Below, piece by piece: positions 54,346-63,001 of a stretch of DNA of 64,000 nucleotides (its first letter is position 1; every line of letters begins with the position of its first letter). Origin of the DNA: Ignavibacteriales bacterium (GTDB taxonomy: Bacteria > Bacteroidota > Ignavibacteria > Ignavibacteriales > Ignavibacteriaceae). A model generated the notes under the pieces. The model ran no database searches and was not told where the DNA came from. It was given only the letters and a program-made list of their open reading frames with translations. Made by a program: the position numbers and the translations under genes. The stretch lies in the NCBI GenBank assembly GCA_015709675.1, contig CP054182.1:310001-374000 (forward strand), given 5' to 3'.

Positions 54346-54400
54346 TGTCCTGCTGGCCTTTTACCGGTTTGCCCTCCGGCTGACAGAGTTCAGCAGGACA
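54346..54400 (-). terminator. Hairpin TGTCCTGCTG/CAGCAGGACA between two T9SS genes
   Basis: Perfect 10-base stem with an inner CCGG/CCGG stem, 30 bases after the stop at 54430 and about 30 bases before the next ATG. Confidence 0.5.
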
Positions 54401-54429
54401 TAATTTATTAGTTCTTCATTAGTTAAAGA

Positions 54430-56850
54430 TTACTTGTTTAAGATCATTTTATGCGCAGCTGAGAATTTTCCGGCGCTCAGTTTGTAGATATATACTCCGC
54501 TGGTGAGCTTGCCCGCGTCAAATGCTTTGGTGTGAACTCCCGCTTCCATCATCTCGCCATTGATCAGTACCGCCACTTCTTGGCCGAGTGTGTTGTAGAT
54601 CTTCAGCGTTACCTCTGAAGCCTGAGGCAGAGCAAAGCTGATTGCCGTTGACGGGTTGAACGGATTCGGGTAGTTCTGTGAAAGAGCATATGCGTCAGGT
54701 GTAATGCTCAGAGCTGAGTTGCCCTTCATCAGAACCGGGATATCCTGGTTAAAGCTGTTTCTTGCGATTACTGCTTCAAGTTCAAGTGATGACTTGTTCT
54801 CAAATACCAGATACGCAACAATGCCCTCAGCCGAGATTGCTTTTTTATCAGCACCGATTACCGCTGCGTCAATCTGTACCAGATCACCTTCCTGACGGAA
54901 GATTACAAAACCGTTTTCATTATTCAGTTCACCAGCTTTTTCAACTCCTTTGAGTGTCATTCCAGTTCTGAAGCTGAAGGAGAGTCCTCTTACATCTTCA
55001 ACACTTCCTGAGAGATATACTGGTACACGTACAGTGTTTCCAACAATCTCTTCTCCGAGTGTAACGTTAATCGGATTAACTTTAACTTTCGGCAGTTCGT
55101 TGCCGGCTGATTTACCATAACCAACGGAGAAGATAATCAGGTCTTCAAAGTTGATGTTGCCGTCAGCGGTCGGTAAAGCAAAGTAGTTTCCTGATGCATT
55201 GGTCGGACCAACGTCAAATTTTGATTTATAAAGAGTGCTTACCTGAGCGTGGTTGCTCCAGTATGCGGTTGCAAATAAGCTGAGATCGTTAATGTTGATA
55301 AGACCGTCACCGGTGGTTTCGCTGCCTGAAGAAGCGAAATCGCCAAGATAGAATTTAATATCTGCATCCCCGGGATCGGTTGCAATGGAAACCTGCTCGT
55401 TGGCTGCGATATCATACTGTCTGAAATCGAGTGAGTCAAGGGTGATTTCCATGTGACCTGGTTTGAGCATGGTGAAGATCAGGCGTGCAAGATATTTACC
55501 TGAACCCGGAGTTACGTTAATAGCTGAAGAGATATTTGATGCATTAACTTTCAGTCTTCCTGCTCCGGTTGCCTGTGTATAGAAGATACCGCTGTCAAAC
55601 AGGTTATTGTCACCTGCTGAGGCGGAAAGAGTTGCTTTGGTTGCATCGTAATTCACAACAAAGCTTGTTGCCACGATGTCTTCGCTTCCGGCAGGCACAA
55701 TATATACGGTACATTTCGGCGCGTTATAAGTCCAGTCAGGGCTTACCGGTGTCCAGCTGAAAGGCGAGGTAATAGGAGAACCGAATCCCACTTTAGGATA
55801 TAAAACGTTTGCGCCGTTATCATTATTGTTCTGCGTAATATATACTGGTATAACAGGCAGACGTGAATTGTTCCTCAGGTCAGGATAGTCTCCGCTGATC
55901 TGCCATACAGTGGTGAAATCCCATCCGGTGTACGTTCCCTGCGTTTTCATCTGTGCAGTGGTTTTTCCGGTTCCTCCTGCTGAAGAAGCCTGGCCGGAGG
56001 TTTCTGTATCCCAGAAGCAGTTGGTTGCTGATGCTGTCATCATGCTGCCAATAAGGCCTCCCACCAAAGACGAACCGCTGACAGCACCGGTTGAATAGCA
56101 GTTAACGAGATTTGTTGATACAATACGACCTGCAAATCCCCCCGTCTGTCCTGATGTGGAAGTTACACTTCCGGTTGCATAACAGTTAGTGATAGTGTTA
56201 TTTGAACCGCTAAATCCAATAAACCCGCCCGTATATAACCCGGTCGTAGTAACAGTACATGTAGAATAACTTTCAGATATAGTACTGTTGGAAGGCGCCC
56301 ATCCTATCAATCCCCCCATATACTCCACACCCGTAACCGAACCTGTTGAAGAACATTTACTGATAGTAGCTTTAGTTATTTTTCCTGCAAGCGCACCGCA
56401 CACCCAGTTTGAGGTGATTGAGACAGAAACAAGTTTAACATTTGATATGACCGGTGTAACTATATCATCCCCGACATAGGCAAACAGCCCGATATAATGC
56501 TGGCCGGGTCTGTTTATGGTTAACCCGGTAATACTATACCCCTGACCATTGTAGCTCCCCAAAAACGAAGTTGCCTCGGTAGCTCCAATAGGATTCCATC
56601 CCAAACCGCCATTCCAATAAGCACCGCCGGAGTTTCCGGTTTCATGGCTCAGATCAATATCAGCAGTCTGGATAAAATGGGAAGTCCGATAATCACGAAC
56701 ATTATTCAGATGTGCCGCTGTGGCAACCTGATACGGATTACCTGAAGTTCCGTCACCCCCTGCAAATGACTGGGCGGAGACGGTAATGGCTGCTGCAAAA
56801 AACAGCGCCGAAGCAAGAAAGAAACGAAGGACTTTCAAGGTACCTCTCAT
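54430..56850 (-). CDS. T9SS cargo: GLUG repeats + cohesin/dockerin/cohesin-like protein
   Basis: 806 residues with a signal peptide (about 1-26). Repeated GLUG motifs (GGLIGWAPSNSTISESYS, GGFIGFSGSNNTITNCYATG) span about 110-300. Then cohesin-like 1 (about 345-505), the dockerin-like pair (about 515-570), cohesin-like 2 (about 590-705) and the T9SS domain (about 715-806). There is no ribosome site before the ATG at 56850; codon 5 is TTG here and GTG in the paralogue, each four bases after AGAGG, so translation may start there. GLUG repeats occur in adhesins and IgA-protease-like proteins. The 3' half is nearly identical to that of the genes at 52463 and 57433. Confidence 0.9.
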   Translation of the reverse strand: MRGTLKVLRFFLASALFFAAAITVSAQSFAGGDGTSGNPYQVATAAHLNNVRDYRTSHFIQTADIDLSHETGNSGGAYWNGGLGWNPIGATEATSFLGSYNGQGYSITGLTINRPGQHYIGLFAYVGDDIVTPVISNVKLVSVSITSNWVCGALAGKITKATISKCSSTGSVTGVEYMGGLIGWAPSNSTISESYSTCTVTTTGLYTGGFIGFSGSNNTITNCYATGSVTSTSGQTGGFAGRIVSTNLVNCYSTGAVSGSSLVGGLIGSMMTASATNCFWDTETSGQASSAGGTGKTTAQMKTQGTYTGWDFTTVWQISGDYPDLRNNSRLPVIPVYITQNNNDNGANVLYPKVGFGSPITSPFSWTPVSPDWTYNAPKCTVYIVPAGSEDIVATSFVVNYDATKATLSASAGDNNLFDSGIFYTQATGAGRLKVNASNISSAINVTPGSGKYLARLIFTMLKPGHMEITLDSLDFRQYDIAANEQVSIATDPGDADIKFYLGDFASSGSETTGDGLININDLSLFATAYWSNHAQVSTLYKSKFDVGPTNASGNYFALPTADGNINFEDLIIFSVGYGKSAGNELPKVKVNPINVTLGEEIVGNTVRVPVYLSGSVEDVRGLSFSFRTGMTLKGVEKAGELNNENGFVIFRQEGDLVQIDAAVIGADKKAISAEGIVAYLVFENKSSLELEAVIARNSFNQDIPVLMKGNSALSITPDAYALSQNYPNPFNPSTAISFALPQASEVTLKIYNTLGQEVAVLINGEMMEAGVHTKAFDAGKLTSGVYIYKLSAGKFSAAHKMILNK

Positions 56851-56975
56851 GAATTAGTTGTAAAAGGACAATTGTAGTGCTGATTTCCGGCTTAAACTCT
56901 CGAATTTCTCAACACACTGACAGAACTGCCGGAGATTCACGGTGTCAAATTAGCCCTTACCTGAGAAGGGGAAAA

Positions 56976-57016
56976 TAGGGGCTGGCTCTCATTTTTTGGG
57001 GCTTCTAGGGGCTGGC
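56976..57016 (-). promoter_or_regulatory. Tandem GCCAGCCCCTA sites upstream of a GLUG gene
   Basis: Two copies of the same 11-mer 30 bases apart, about 126 bases before the start codon. The arrangement is repeated before the paralogous gene (59976-59986 and 60007-60017, 31 bases apart). Spacing of about three helical turns suits two copies of a DNA-binding protein. Confidence 0.45.
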
Positions 57017-57057
57017 ACCTAGATAATTAGTAATGAGTAATGAGGAATTAGTAATAC

Positions 57058-57325
57058 TTTAGAACATGATTAAAGGATGGACAGGATGAGCAGGATAGAC
57101 AGGATTATATCACAATATCCCTTTGCGTCAAAGCGCCTTTGCGCGAGGGTAAGGTATTAGAACACGATTTAAGGATAGACAGGATGAGCAGGATCACCAA
57201 AGCAGCTCCGAAGGAGCGAAATATTAATAACAATGCGTTCTAAAAATATGTCCAAGCCCTGTAGGGGCGGCACAAAAATCAGCGTTCATCCGCGCTGCCC
57301 TGCATTCGTTTAATCCGCGGCCCGT
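57058..57325. repeat. Composite intergenic repeat, second copy
   Basis: Two aggatgacaggatgagcagg-type units, ctttgcgtcaaagcgcctttgcg, gaaggagcgaaatatt...aggggcggcac, and atccgcgctgccctgc...taatccgcggcc, in the same order as at 46.6 and 60.1 kb. The trailing ggacatcaaggac module is missing. Confidence 0.85.
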
Positions 57326-57372
57326 TGGCGAAGAACATGCAGATCGTCCTTGCACAATACAGCCTGGCATAA

Positions 57373-57409
57373 AATAAAAAACCCCGCCTCCTTTTCAGAA
57401 GACGGGGTA
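57373..57409 (-). terminator. Rho-independent terminator of the second GLUG gene
   Basis: Read leftward, ACCCCGTCTTC pairs with GGAGGCGGGGT (two wobbles) and is followed by TTTTTTATTTT; 24 bases after the stop at 57433. Confidence 0.9.
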
Positions 57410-57432
57410 CCTCCTAAAAATCTGTCTGACTC

Positions 57433-59850
57433 TTACTTCAGAAGATTCATCTTTTTAACTGCTGAGAAGCTTCCTGCAGTCAGTTTATATATATAAACTC
57501 CGCTGGTCAGATTTCCTGCGTCAAATGCTTTGGTGTGAATTCCTGCTTCCATCGTCTCGCCATTGATCAGTACTGCCACCTCCTGGCCGAGTGTGTTGTA
57601 GATCTTCAGCGTTACTTCTGATGCCTGGGGCAGTGCAAAAGAGATCGCTGTTGACGGATTGAACGGATTCGGATAGTTCTGTGAAAGAGCATATGCATCA
57701 GGTGTGATGTTCAGAGCTGAGTTGCCCTTCATCAGAACAGGGATATCCTGGTTAAAGCTGTTTCTTGCGATTACTGCTTCAAGTTCAAGTGATGACTTGT
57801 TCTCAAATACCAGATATGCAACAATTCCCTCAGCGGAGATTGCCTTTTTATCAGCACCGATTACCGCTGCGTCAATCTGTACCAGATCACCTTCCTGACG
57901 GAAGATTACAAAACCGTTTTCATTATTCAGCTCACCAGCTTTTTCAACTCCTTTGAGGGTCATTCCGGTTCTGAAGCTGAAGGAAAGTCCTCTTACATCT
58001 TCAACACTTCCTGAGAGATAGACAGGAACACGAACGGTGTTTCCAACAATCTCTTCTCCGAGTGTAACGTTAATTGGATTAACTTTAACCTTCGGAAGTT
58101 CGTTACCGGCTGATTTACCATAACCAACAGAGAAGATAATCAGGTCTTCAAAGTTGATGTTACCGTCTGCGGTAGGAAGTGCAAAGTAGTTTCCTGATGC
58201 ATTGGTAGGACCAACGTCAAATTTTGATTTATAAAGAGTGCTAACCTGAGCGTGATTGCTCCAGTATGCAGATGCAAATAAACTGAGGTCGTTAATGTTG
58301 ATAAGACCGTCACCGGTGGTTTCATCACCTGAACTTGCGAAGTCACCGAGATAAAATTTAATATCAGCTTCATGTTCTGTGGCTGATAAAGCAACCTGCT
58401 GATTCTCATCTGTATCATACTGTCTGAAATCAAGATCAGAAAGCGTAACTTCCATATGGCCGGGTTTCAGCATGGTAAAGATCAGGCGGGCAAGATATTT
58501 ACCAGAGCCGGGTGTTACATTTATTGCCGAGGATATATTTGAGGTATGAATCTCTAAACTGCCTGCACCGGCTTCCTGTGTATAGAATATACCGCTCTCA
58601 AACAGGTTGTTATCACCTGCTGCGGCTGAAAGCGTTGCTTTGGCTGCGTCAAAGTTTACGGTAAAGCTGGAAGCAACAATTCCTTCACTTCCGGTTGGTA
58701 CAACATAGATGGTGCACTTTGGTGCATTGTAGGTCCAGTCAGGGCTGACCGGAGTCCAGCTAAACGGTGAAGTGATTGCTGAGCCGAATCCAACTTTCGG
58801 ATATAAAACATTTGCATTAACATCGCTGCTGTTGCGGGTAAGGAAAACAGAAACAGCAGGGAGTCTGGAATTAAGCCGGAGATCCGGATAGTCACCGCTG
58901 ATCTGCCATATGGTGGTGAAATCCCATCCGGTATACGTACCCTGCGTTTTCATCTGTGCAGTGGTTTTTCCGGTTCCGCCTGATGAAGAAGCCTGACCGG
59001 AGGTTTCTGTATCCCAGAAGCAGTTATTTGCAGAAGATGCGTGAAAAACACCGCCAAATCCGCCAACAGGGGCGGGGCTGCTTACTGCACCGGTAGAATA
59101 GCAGTTGGTAAGTGTGCTTGAACGGGGCTGACCGATAAATCCTCCGGTTGTTCCTGCTGTTGAAGTAACATTTCCGGTAGAATAACAATTCGTTATTTCA
59201 TTATACACATCAGCATATCCCACAAAACCGCCGTTCTGGTGCTGTGATGAAAATACCGTTACATTAGAAAAGCTTTCTGTAACAATGCAGCCGTTTATCA
59301 GGGAGCCGATCAGTCCGCCTGTAAATCCGGTACCTGATACAGAACCTGATGCTGAAGATTTACTGATGTTGGTTTTTATTGCTCTGCCAACAAGTGCTCC
59401 GCAGTCACCGCCTCCGGTTATATCAACATCAATGAGTTTAACATTTGAAATGGACGGCGTTACAACATCATTCCCGGCATAACCAAACAAACCAATGGTC
59501 CAGGTTGCCGGTCTGTTAATAAAAAGACCCGTGATGCTGTATCCGTTTCCGTTATAGCTGCCCAGAAAACGGCTGGCGTTATTGCCGATCGGATTCCATC
59601 CGGAACCGCTGTTCCAGAATGCACCGCCGGATGTTCCGGTCTCTGTGGTCAGATCAATGTCTGCAGTCTGGATAAAATAGGATGAAAGATAGTTGCGGAC
59701 ATCATTAAGCTGTGCCGCTGTGGCAACCTGATACGGATTACCTGAAGTTCCGTCACCCCCTGCAAATGACTGGGCGGAGACGGTAATGGCTGCTGCAAAA
59801 AACAGCGCTGAAGCAAGAAAGAATCGAAGAACTTTCACAGTACCTCTCAT
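57433..59850 (-). CDS. T9SS cargo: GLUG repeats + cohesin/dockerin/cohesin-like protein, paralogue
   Basis: 805 residues with the same plan as the gene at 54430: signal peptide, GLUG repeats (GGLIGSLINGCIVTESFS, GGFVGYADVYNEITNCYSTG), cohesin-like 1, dockerin-like pair (GDGLININDL and DGNINFEDL), cohesin-like 2 and T9SS domain with QNYPNPFNPST. Signal peptides are the same except for the L/V at residue 5, and the upstream 150 bases are also shared, so the gene and its promoter were duplicated together. GLUG regions have diverged more than the C-terminal 430 residues, implying gene conversion or selection for a constant C-terminal block. Probably a surface or secreted scaffold with an alternative binding face. 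Confidence 0.9.
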   Translation of the reverse strand: MRGTVKVLRFFLASALFFAAAITVSAQSFAGGDGTSGNPYQVATAAQLNDVRNYLSSYFIQTADIDLTTETGTSGGAFWNSGSGWNPIGNNASRFLGSYNGNGYSITGLFINRPATWTIGLFGYAGNDVVTPSISNVKLIDVDITGGGDCGALVGRAIKTNISKSSASGSVSGTGFTGGLIGSLINGCIVTESFSNVTVFSSQHQNGGFVGYADVYNEITNCYSTGNVTSTAGTTGGFIGQPRSSTLTNCYSTGAVSSPAPVGGFGGVFHASSANNCFWDTETSGQASSSGGTGKTTAQMKTQGTYTGWDFTTIWQISGDYPDLRLNSRLPAVSVFLTRNSSDVNANVLYPKVGFGSAITSPFSWTPVSPDWTYNAPKCTIYVVPTGSEGIVASSFTVNFDAAKATLSAAAGDNNLFESGIFYTQEAGAGSLEIHTSNISSAINVTPGSGKYLARLIFTMLKPGHMEVTLSDLDFRQYDTDENQQVALSATEHEADIKFYLGDFASSGDETTGDGLININDLSLFASAYWSNHAQVSTLYKSKFDVGPTNASGNYFALPTADGNINFEDLIIFSVGYGKSAGNELPKVKVNPINVTLGEEIVGNTVRVPVYLSGSVEDVRGLSFSFRTGMTLKGVEKAGELNNENGFVIFRQEGDLVQIDAAVIGADKKAISAEGIVAYLVFENKSSLELEAVIARNSFNQDIPVLMKGNSALNITPDAYALSQNYPNPFNPSTAISFALPQASEVTLKIYNTLGQEVAVLINGETMEAGIHTKAFDAGNLTSGVYIYKLTAGSFSAVKKMNLLK

Positions 59851-60508
59851 GAATTGTTGGAATTTGATAAGTGCGATGTTGCTTCCGGCTGTAAATTCAG
59901 ACTGCTGTTAAAATCACTGACAGAATTGCCGGAGAATCACGGTACCAAATTAGTCCTTACCTGAGAAGGGGAAAATAGGGGCTGGCTCTCATTTTTCTGG
60001 GGCGTCTAGGGGCTGGCACCTAGATAATTAGGAATTAGGAATTAGTAATCAATGTACAGTTTACAATGTACAATGAACAGACATACTGAGAAATTATAAT
60101 TTGAATTCCCTTTGCGTCTTTGCGACATTGCGCGAGACTAGGGTATCAGAACACGATTTAAGGATGAGCATGATTAACAGGATTACATTAAACAGCTCCC
60201 AAAGAGCGAGATATTAATAGCATATGATTTCCAACTACTCCCAAGAGCCCTAGAGGGACGAAAAAAATCCCCGGACCATGGACGGAATTTATTTTTTTGA
60301 GATAAAATTGTACATTGTTCATTGTTAATTGTACATTGATTTTCCGATCCGTGTTAATCCGCGCTGCCCTGCATCCGTTTAATCCGCGGCCATTTGGGGG
60401 TATAAGGACATCAAGGACTTTAAGGACCGCAAGGACTATATACCAGCAGATCATTCTTCATTCTTCATTCTCTCCCATTACTAATTAATAATTACTCATT
60501 ACTAATTA
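59851..60508. other. 658-base spacer of repeats
   Basis: Promoter region duplicate (about 59900-60021), AT-rich runs (60024-60080), the third composite repeat (60108-60440) with a tgtacattg-type insert (60306-60345), and a ttcattcttc plus attactaatta run (60452-60508) abutting the stop of the dGTPase gene. The open frame 60188-60454 on the minus strand is made of repeat. Confidence 0.8.
60108..60508. repeat. Composite intergenic repeat, most complete copy
   Basis: Modules in order: ccctttgcgtctttgcg, one aggatgagcatgattaacagg unit, agagcgagatatt...gagggacg, an inserted gtacattg run, gttaatccgcgctgccctgc...atccgcggcc, ggacatcaaggactttaagg, and ttcattcttcatt. Shows the uninterrupted junction used to define the IS ends. 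Confidence 0.85.
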
Positions 60509-61861
60509 TCAAAGGCTGATTCCCGAGAGTTTCCTGTATGTCTCAACCGCATAACTGTCCGTCATGCCGCCGACATACATTGTGATATTCAGTATCAGTT
60601 TGTAATCATGATCCGGATCGTCTTTATCCACCTGCAGGTACCGCTGCGGAATTAACCGGCGTGTTTTCTTCCCGTAATTCCCCTTGTCATGATCAAACGC
60701 CGCATGAAGGAATGCATCCAGCAGTCCGGAGAGCACCACATAACCGGCTGCTTCAATCTCAATCACCGGCTTGCTGTTATATATCTTCTCCACGCTGGTT
60801 TTCCTGATCTGCTCAAGTTCGCCAAAAGCAATGGTCTCAGCAAAAAGATGTTTGTCATAGCTGCCGGCAAGTATCCCTTCGCAGTTCCGCAGAAAAGCCG
60901 ATGCGGTATCCTGCACCAGCGATCCGATTGCACGCGAACGGAGGTACCCGATTTTTTCGTCATGGTTCCTGATTTTCTCTATCTCTTTCCTGTGAGTGTC
61001 CGTATAGCGTGAGACGATGCTGTCCAGCAGCGTATATATCTCATCATAGGAAACCAGCTTCAGTTTATACCCGTCTTCAAAATCAACGAGGATATAACTG
61101 ATATCATCCGCTGCCTCAACCAGAAAAGCCAGCGGATGCCGGCGGTATATACGGCTGCCGGACTGTTCCTCATATTCCAGCCCCAGATATTCTGCTGTTC
61201 TCTCAAACACTTCTTTATCCGCCTGAAAATAGCCAAACTTCTTCTGCGAGACGCGCCCGCTCTTGCGCAAATCAGGCAGTGACTCCTTCGGATATTTGGT
61301 GAATACGCCGAGCGTGGAATAGGTAAGGGAGAGTCCCCCTTTTCTGTCAGTATCGTGCAGATAGGAGTTTGTCAGCAGACGGAATCCTGCCGCGTTTCCT
61401 TCAAAGGCCTGCAGATCATGTTTTTGCTTTTCATTAAGCCGGCTGATAAATGATGCCGCCTTGCTGCTCCGGAAATACTCTGATATTGCATCCTCCCCCG
61501 AGTGGCCGAACGGCGGATTTCCTATATCATGCGAAAGACAGGCGGCAGCCACAAGCGCTTCAATATCATATTCGGAAACATCGCGCAGTTCATCCTTATA
61601 TAAACTCTTTAACTCAACTCCGCACAGATGACCCAGCGAGCGACCTACACAGGAGGATTCTATGCTGTGCGTCAGCCTGGTATGGATAAAATCCGTTTCA
61701 GGCAGCGGTATTACCTGCGTTTTGTTCTGCAGCCGCCTGAATGCCTCAGAAAAAACAATGCGGTCAAAATCTTTCTGATATTCGTTTCTTCCGTCAAAGG
61801 CTGCCGTTCCTGTGCTTTCTTTTCCGCAGCGCTGCGGTGTAATTAGTTTCTGCCAGTTCAT
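60509..61861 (-). CDS. dgt: Deoxyguanosinetriphosphate triphosphohydrolase (dGTPase)
   Basis: 450 residues from the ATG at 61861, which overlaps the upstream gene's stop as ATGA; an in-frame start 17 codons earlier lies inside that gene and is rejected. HD-domain ligands: His65 (RLTHSIE), His111-Asp112 (LSHDIGNPPFGH) and His120. The N-terminal RNEYQKDFDRIVFSEAFRRLQNKTQV is a conserved dGTPase block. It hydrolyses dGTP to deoxyguanosine and triphosphate, and may control nucleotide pools or phage defence. The C-terminal part is complete (YVGGMTDSYAVETYRKL). The stop TGA is directly followed by an AT-rich repeat. Confidence 0.93.
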   Translation of the reverse strand: MNWQKLITPQRCGKESTGTAAFDGRNEYQKDFDRIVFSEAFRRLQNKTQVIPLPETDFIHTRLTHSIESSCVGRSLGHLCGVELKSLYKDELRDVSEYDIEALVAAACLSHDIGNPPFGHSGEDAISEYFRSSKAASFISRLNEKQKHDLQAFEGNAAGFRLLTNSYLHDTDRKGGLSLTYSTLGVFTKYPKESLPDLRKSGRVSQKKFGYFQADKEVFERTAEYLGLEYEEQSGSRIYRRHPLAFLVEAADDISYILVDFEDGYKLKLVSYDEIYTLLDSIVSRYTDTHRKEIEKIRNHDEKIGYLRSRAIGSLVQDTASAFLRNCEGILAGSYDKHLFAETIAFGELEQIRKTSVEKIYNSKPVIEIEAAGYVVLSGLLDAFLHAAFDHDKGNYGKKTRRLIPQRYLQVDKDDPDHDYKLILNITMYVGGMTDSYAVETYRKLSGISL

Positions 61862-62997
61862 TTCTTGGTTCCGAAAAATTGTAAAAGAGGAAGATGAAAC
61901 CGTTCTGCCCACGCTTTCTCATTATGAAGCGCGTCAGGGAATTTCTTCCAGACAAACGTGCCACTCTCTTCATAACCCTGTTTTTTCAGTGCAAGCAGCA
62001 TCTCATCAATGCCCGGCTGAAGCCGTTCTTCAAGCCCGAGACCGCCATTGTCTAAATAGATTTGTAGATTCCGCGGGGGATCAGGGTCGGTATATACCGG
62101 CTGGACGTAGTCTATATTGTAAATCTTAAACGCGGGAGAAAGAGCCGCCACCATTAAATAAACATCATCATACTCCCACGCCAGGCGGAAAGAGATCAGC
62201 CCCCCGCCTGAGCTCCCGGCAACCGCGGTGTTTTCCCTGCCAGGAAGCGTGCGGTAGTTTTCATCTATAAATTTCTTCAGCACTCTTGAGCAGAATTCCA
62301 TATATGCATCAGTCGTATCCCCCCGTGTATATTCAGGATAACGGTTGCGGGTGTTGTTAATTGCCACGATGATAATTTTTTTCATCTCACCCGCACGGAT
62401 AAGACTGTCAGCAATATCATCTGCCCGCCAGTCAAAACCCATGGTGGAAGTTGCCGGATCAAATACATTCTGTCCGTCATGCATATATAAGACCGGATAT
62501 CGCTCATCTTCCTCATCATAACCGGGCGGCAGCCATACATGCACATCACGGGGGAGCAGTTTCGGATACTCCATATTCTTATGGGTAATAACTTTCCCCA
62601 CTACGCTGCCATAATTCGTTCTTGGCATATCTGCATCACTTTTCCAGAAGGGAACAAATATTTCCAGCGTAGTATCCTTCGTCATCCGGAGTGCAAAGTT
62701 TTGCGGAACGGTACCCTGCTCATAAATTGCTTCCCTAGCCCAGGATCCTCCAGTTATTTTAAATTCAACTGTCTCCCCTGCGTTAAACCGTATATCTCTT
62801 ACCCAGTGCAGAGCGCCGATTGGTTCAAGCTCCACGGCGGAAGGATTCCACCCTCCGGTGCTCTGCGTGCTGCCTGATATATATACTTTTCCCCCTTCCG
62901 GTAGCATTGCGGCTTTAACTGAAACCCGCAATGTTACCTCCTGCGCCTGCAGAAGCAGGGGAAGAACTATTAAAAGACTTACAAAAAACCTTTTCAT
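61858..62997 (-). CDS. Secreted esterase with an N-terminal starch-binding-like domain
   Basis: 379 residues with a signal peptide (about 1-19). Residues 20-115 resemble a CBM20/E-set domain (LRVSVKAAMLPEGGKVYISG, TGGWNPSAVELEP). The C-terminal esterase belongs to the IroE/EstD (alpha/beta hydrolase) group: VLYMHDGQNVFD, nucleophile Ser263 in AGSSGGG and a likely histidine in DALHNEKAW. It probably cleaves an ester of a sugar or siderophore outside the cell. The following dGTPase gene overlaps by four bases, though the functions appear unrelated. The preceding gene ends four bases upstream. Confidence 0.9.
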   Translation of the reverse strand: MKRFFVSLLIVLPLLLQAQEVTLRVSVKAAMLPEGGKVYISGSTQSTGGWNPSAVELEPIGALHWVRDIRFNAGETVEFKITGGSWAREAIYEQGTVPQNFALRMTKDTTLEIFVPFWKSDADMPRTNYGSVVGKVITHKNMEYPKLLPRDVHVWLPPGYDEEDERYPVLYMHDGQNVFDPATSTMGFDWRADDIADSLIRAGEMKKIIIVAINNTRNRYPEYTRGDTTDAYMEFCSRVLKKFIDENYRTLPGRENTAVAGSSGGGLISFRLAWEYDDVYLMVAALSPAFKIYNIDYVQPVYTDPDPPRNLQIYLDNGGLGLEERLQPGIDEMLLALKKQGYEESGTFVWKKFPDALHNEKAWAERFHLPLLQFFGTKK

Positions 62998-63001
62998 GCC
63001 A

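Larger units (their letters stand above)
56851..57432. other. 582-base spacer with duplicated promoter region and composite repeat
   Basis: Bases 56900-57020 are almost the same as 59900-60021, upstream of the paralogous gene. TAGGGGCTGGC occurs at 56976-56986 and 57006-57016, 30 bases apart. The composite repeat lies at 57058-57325 and a terminator at 57373-57409. Confidence 0.75.
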
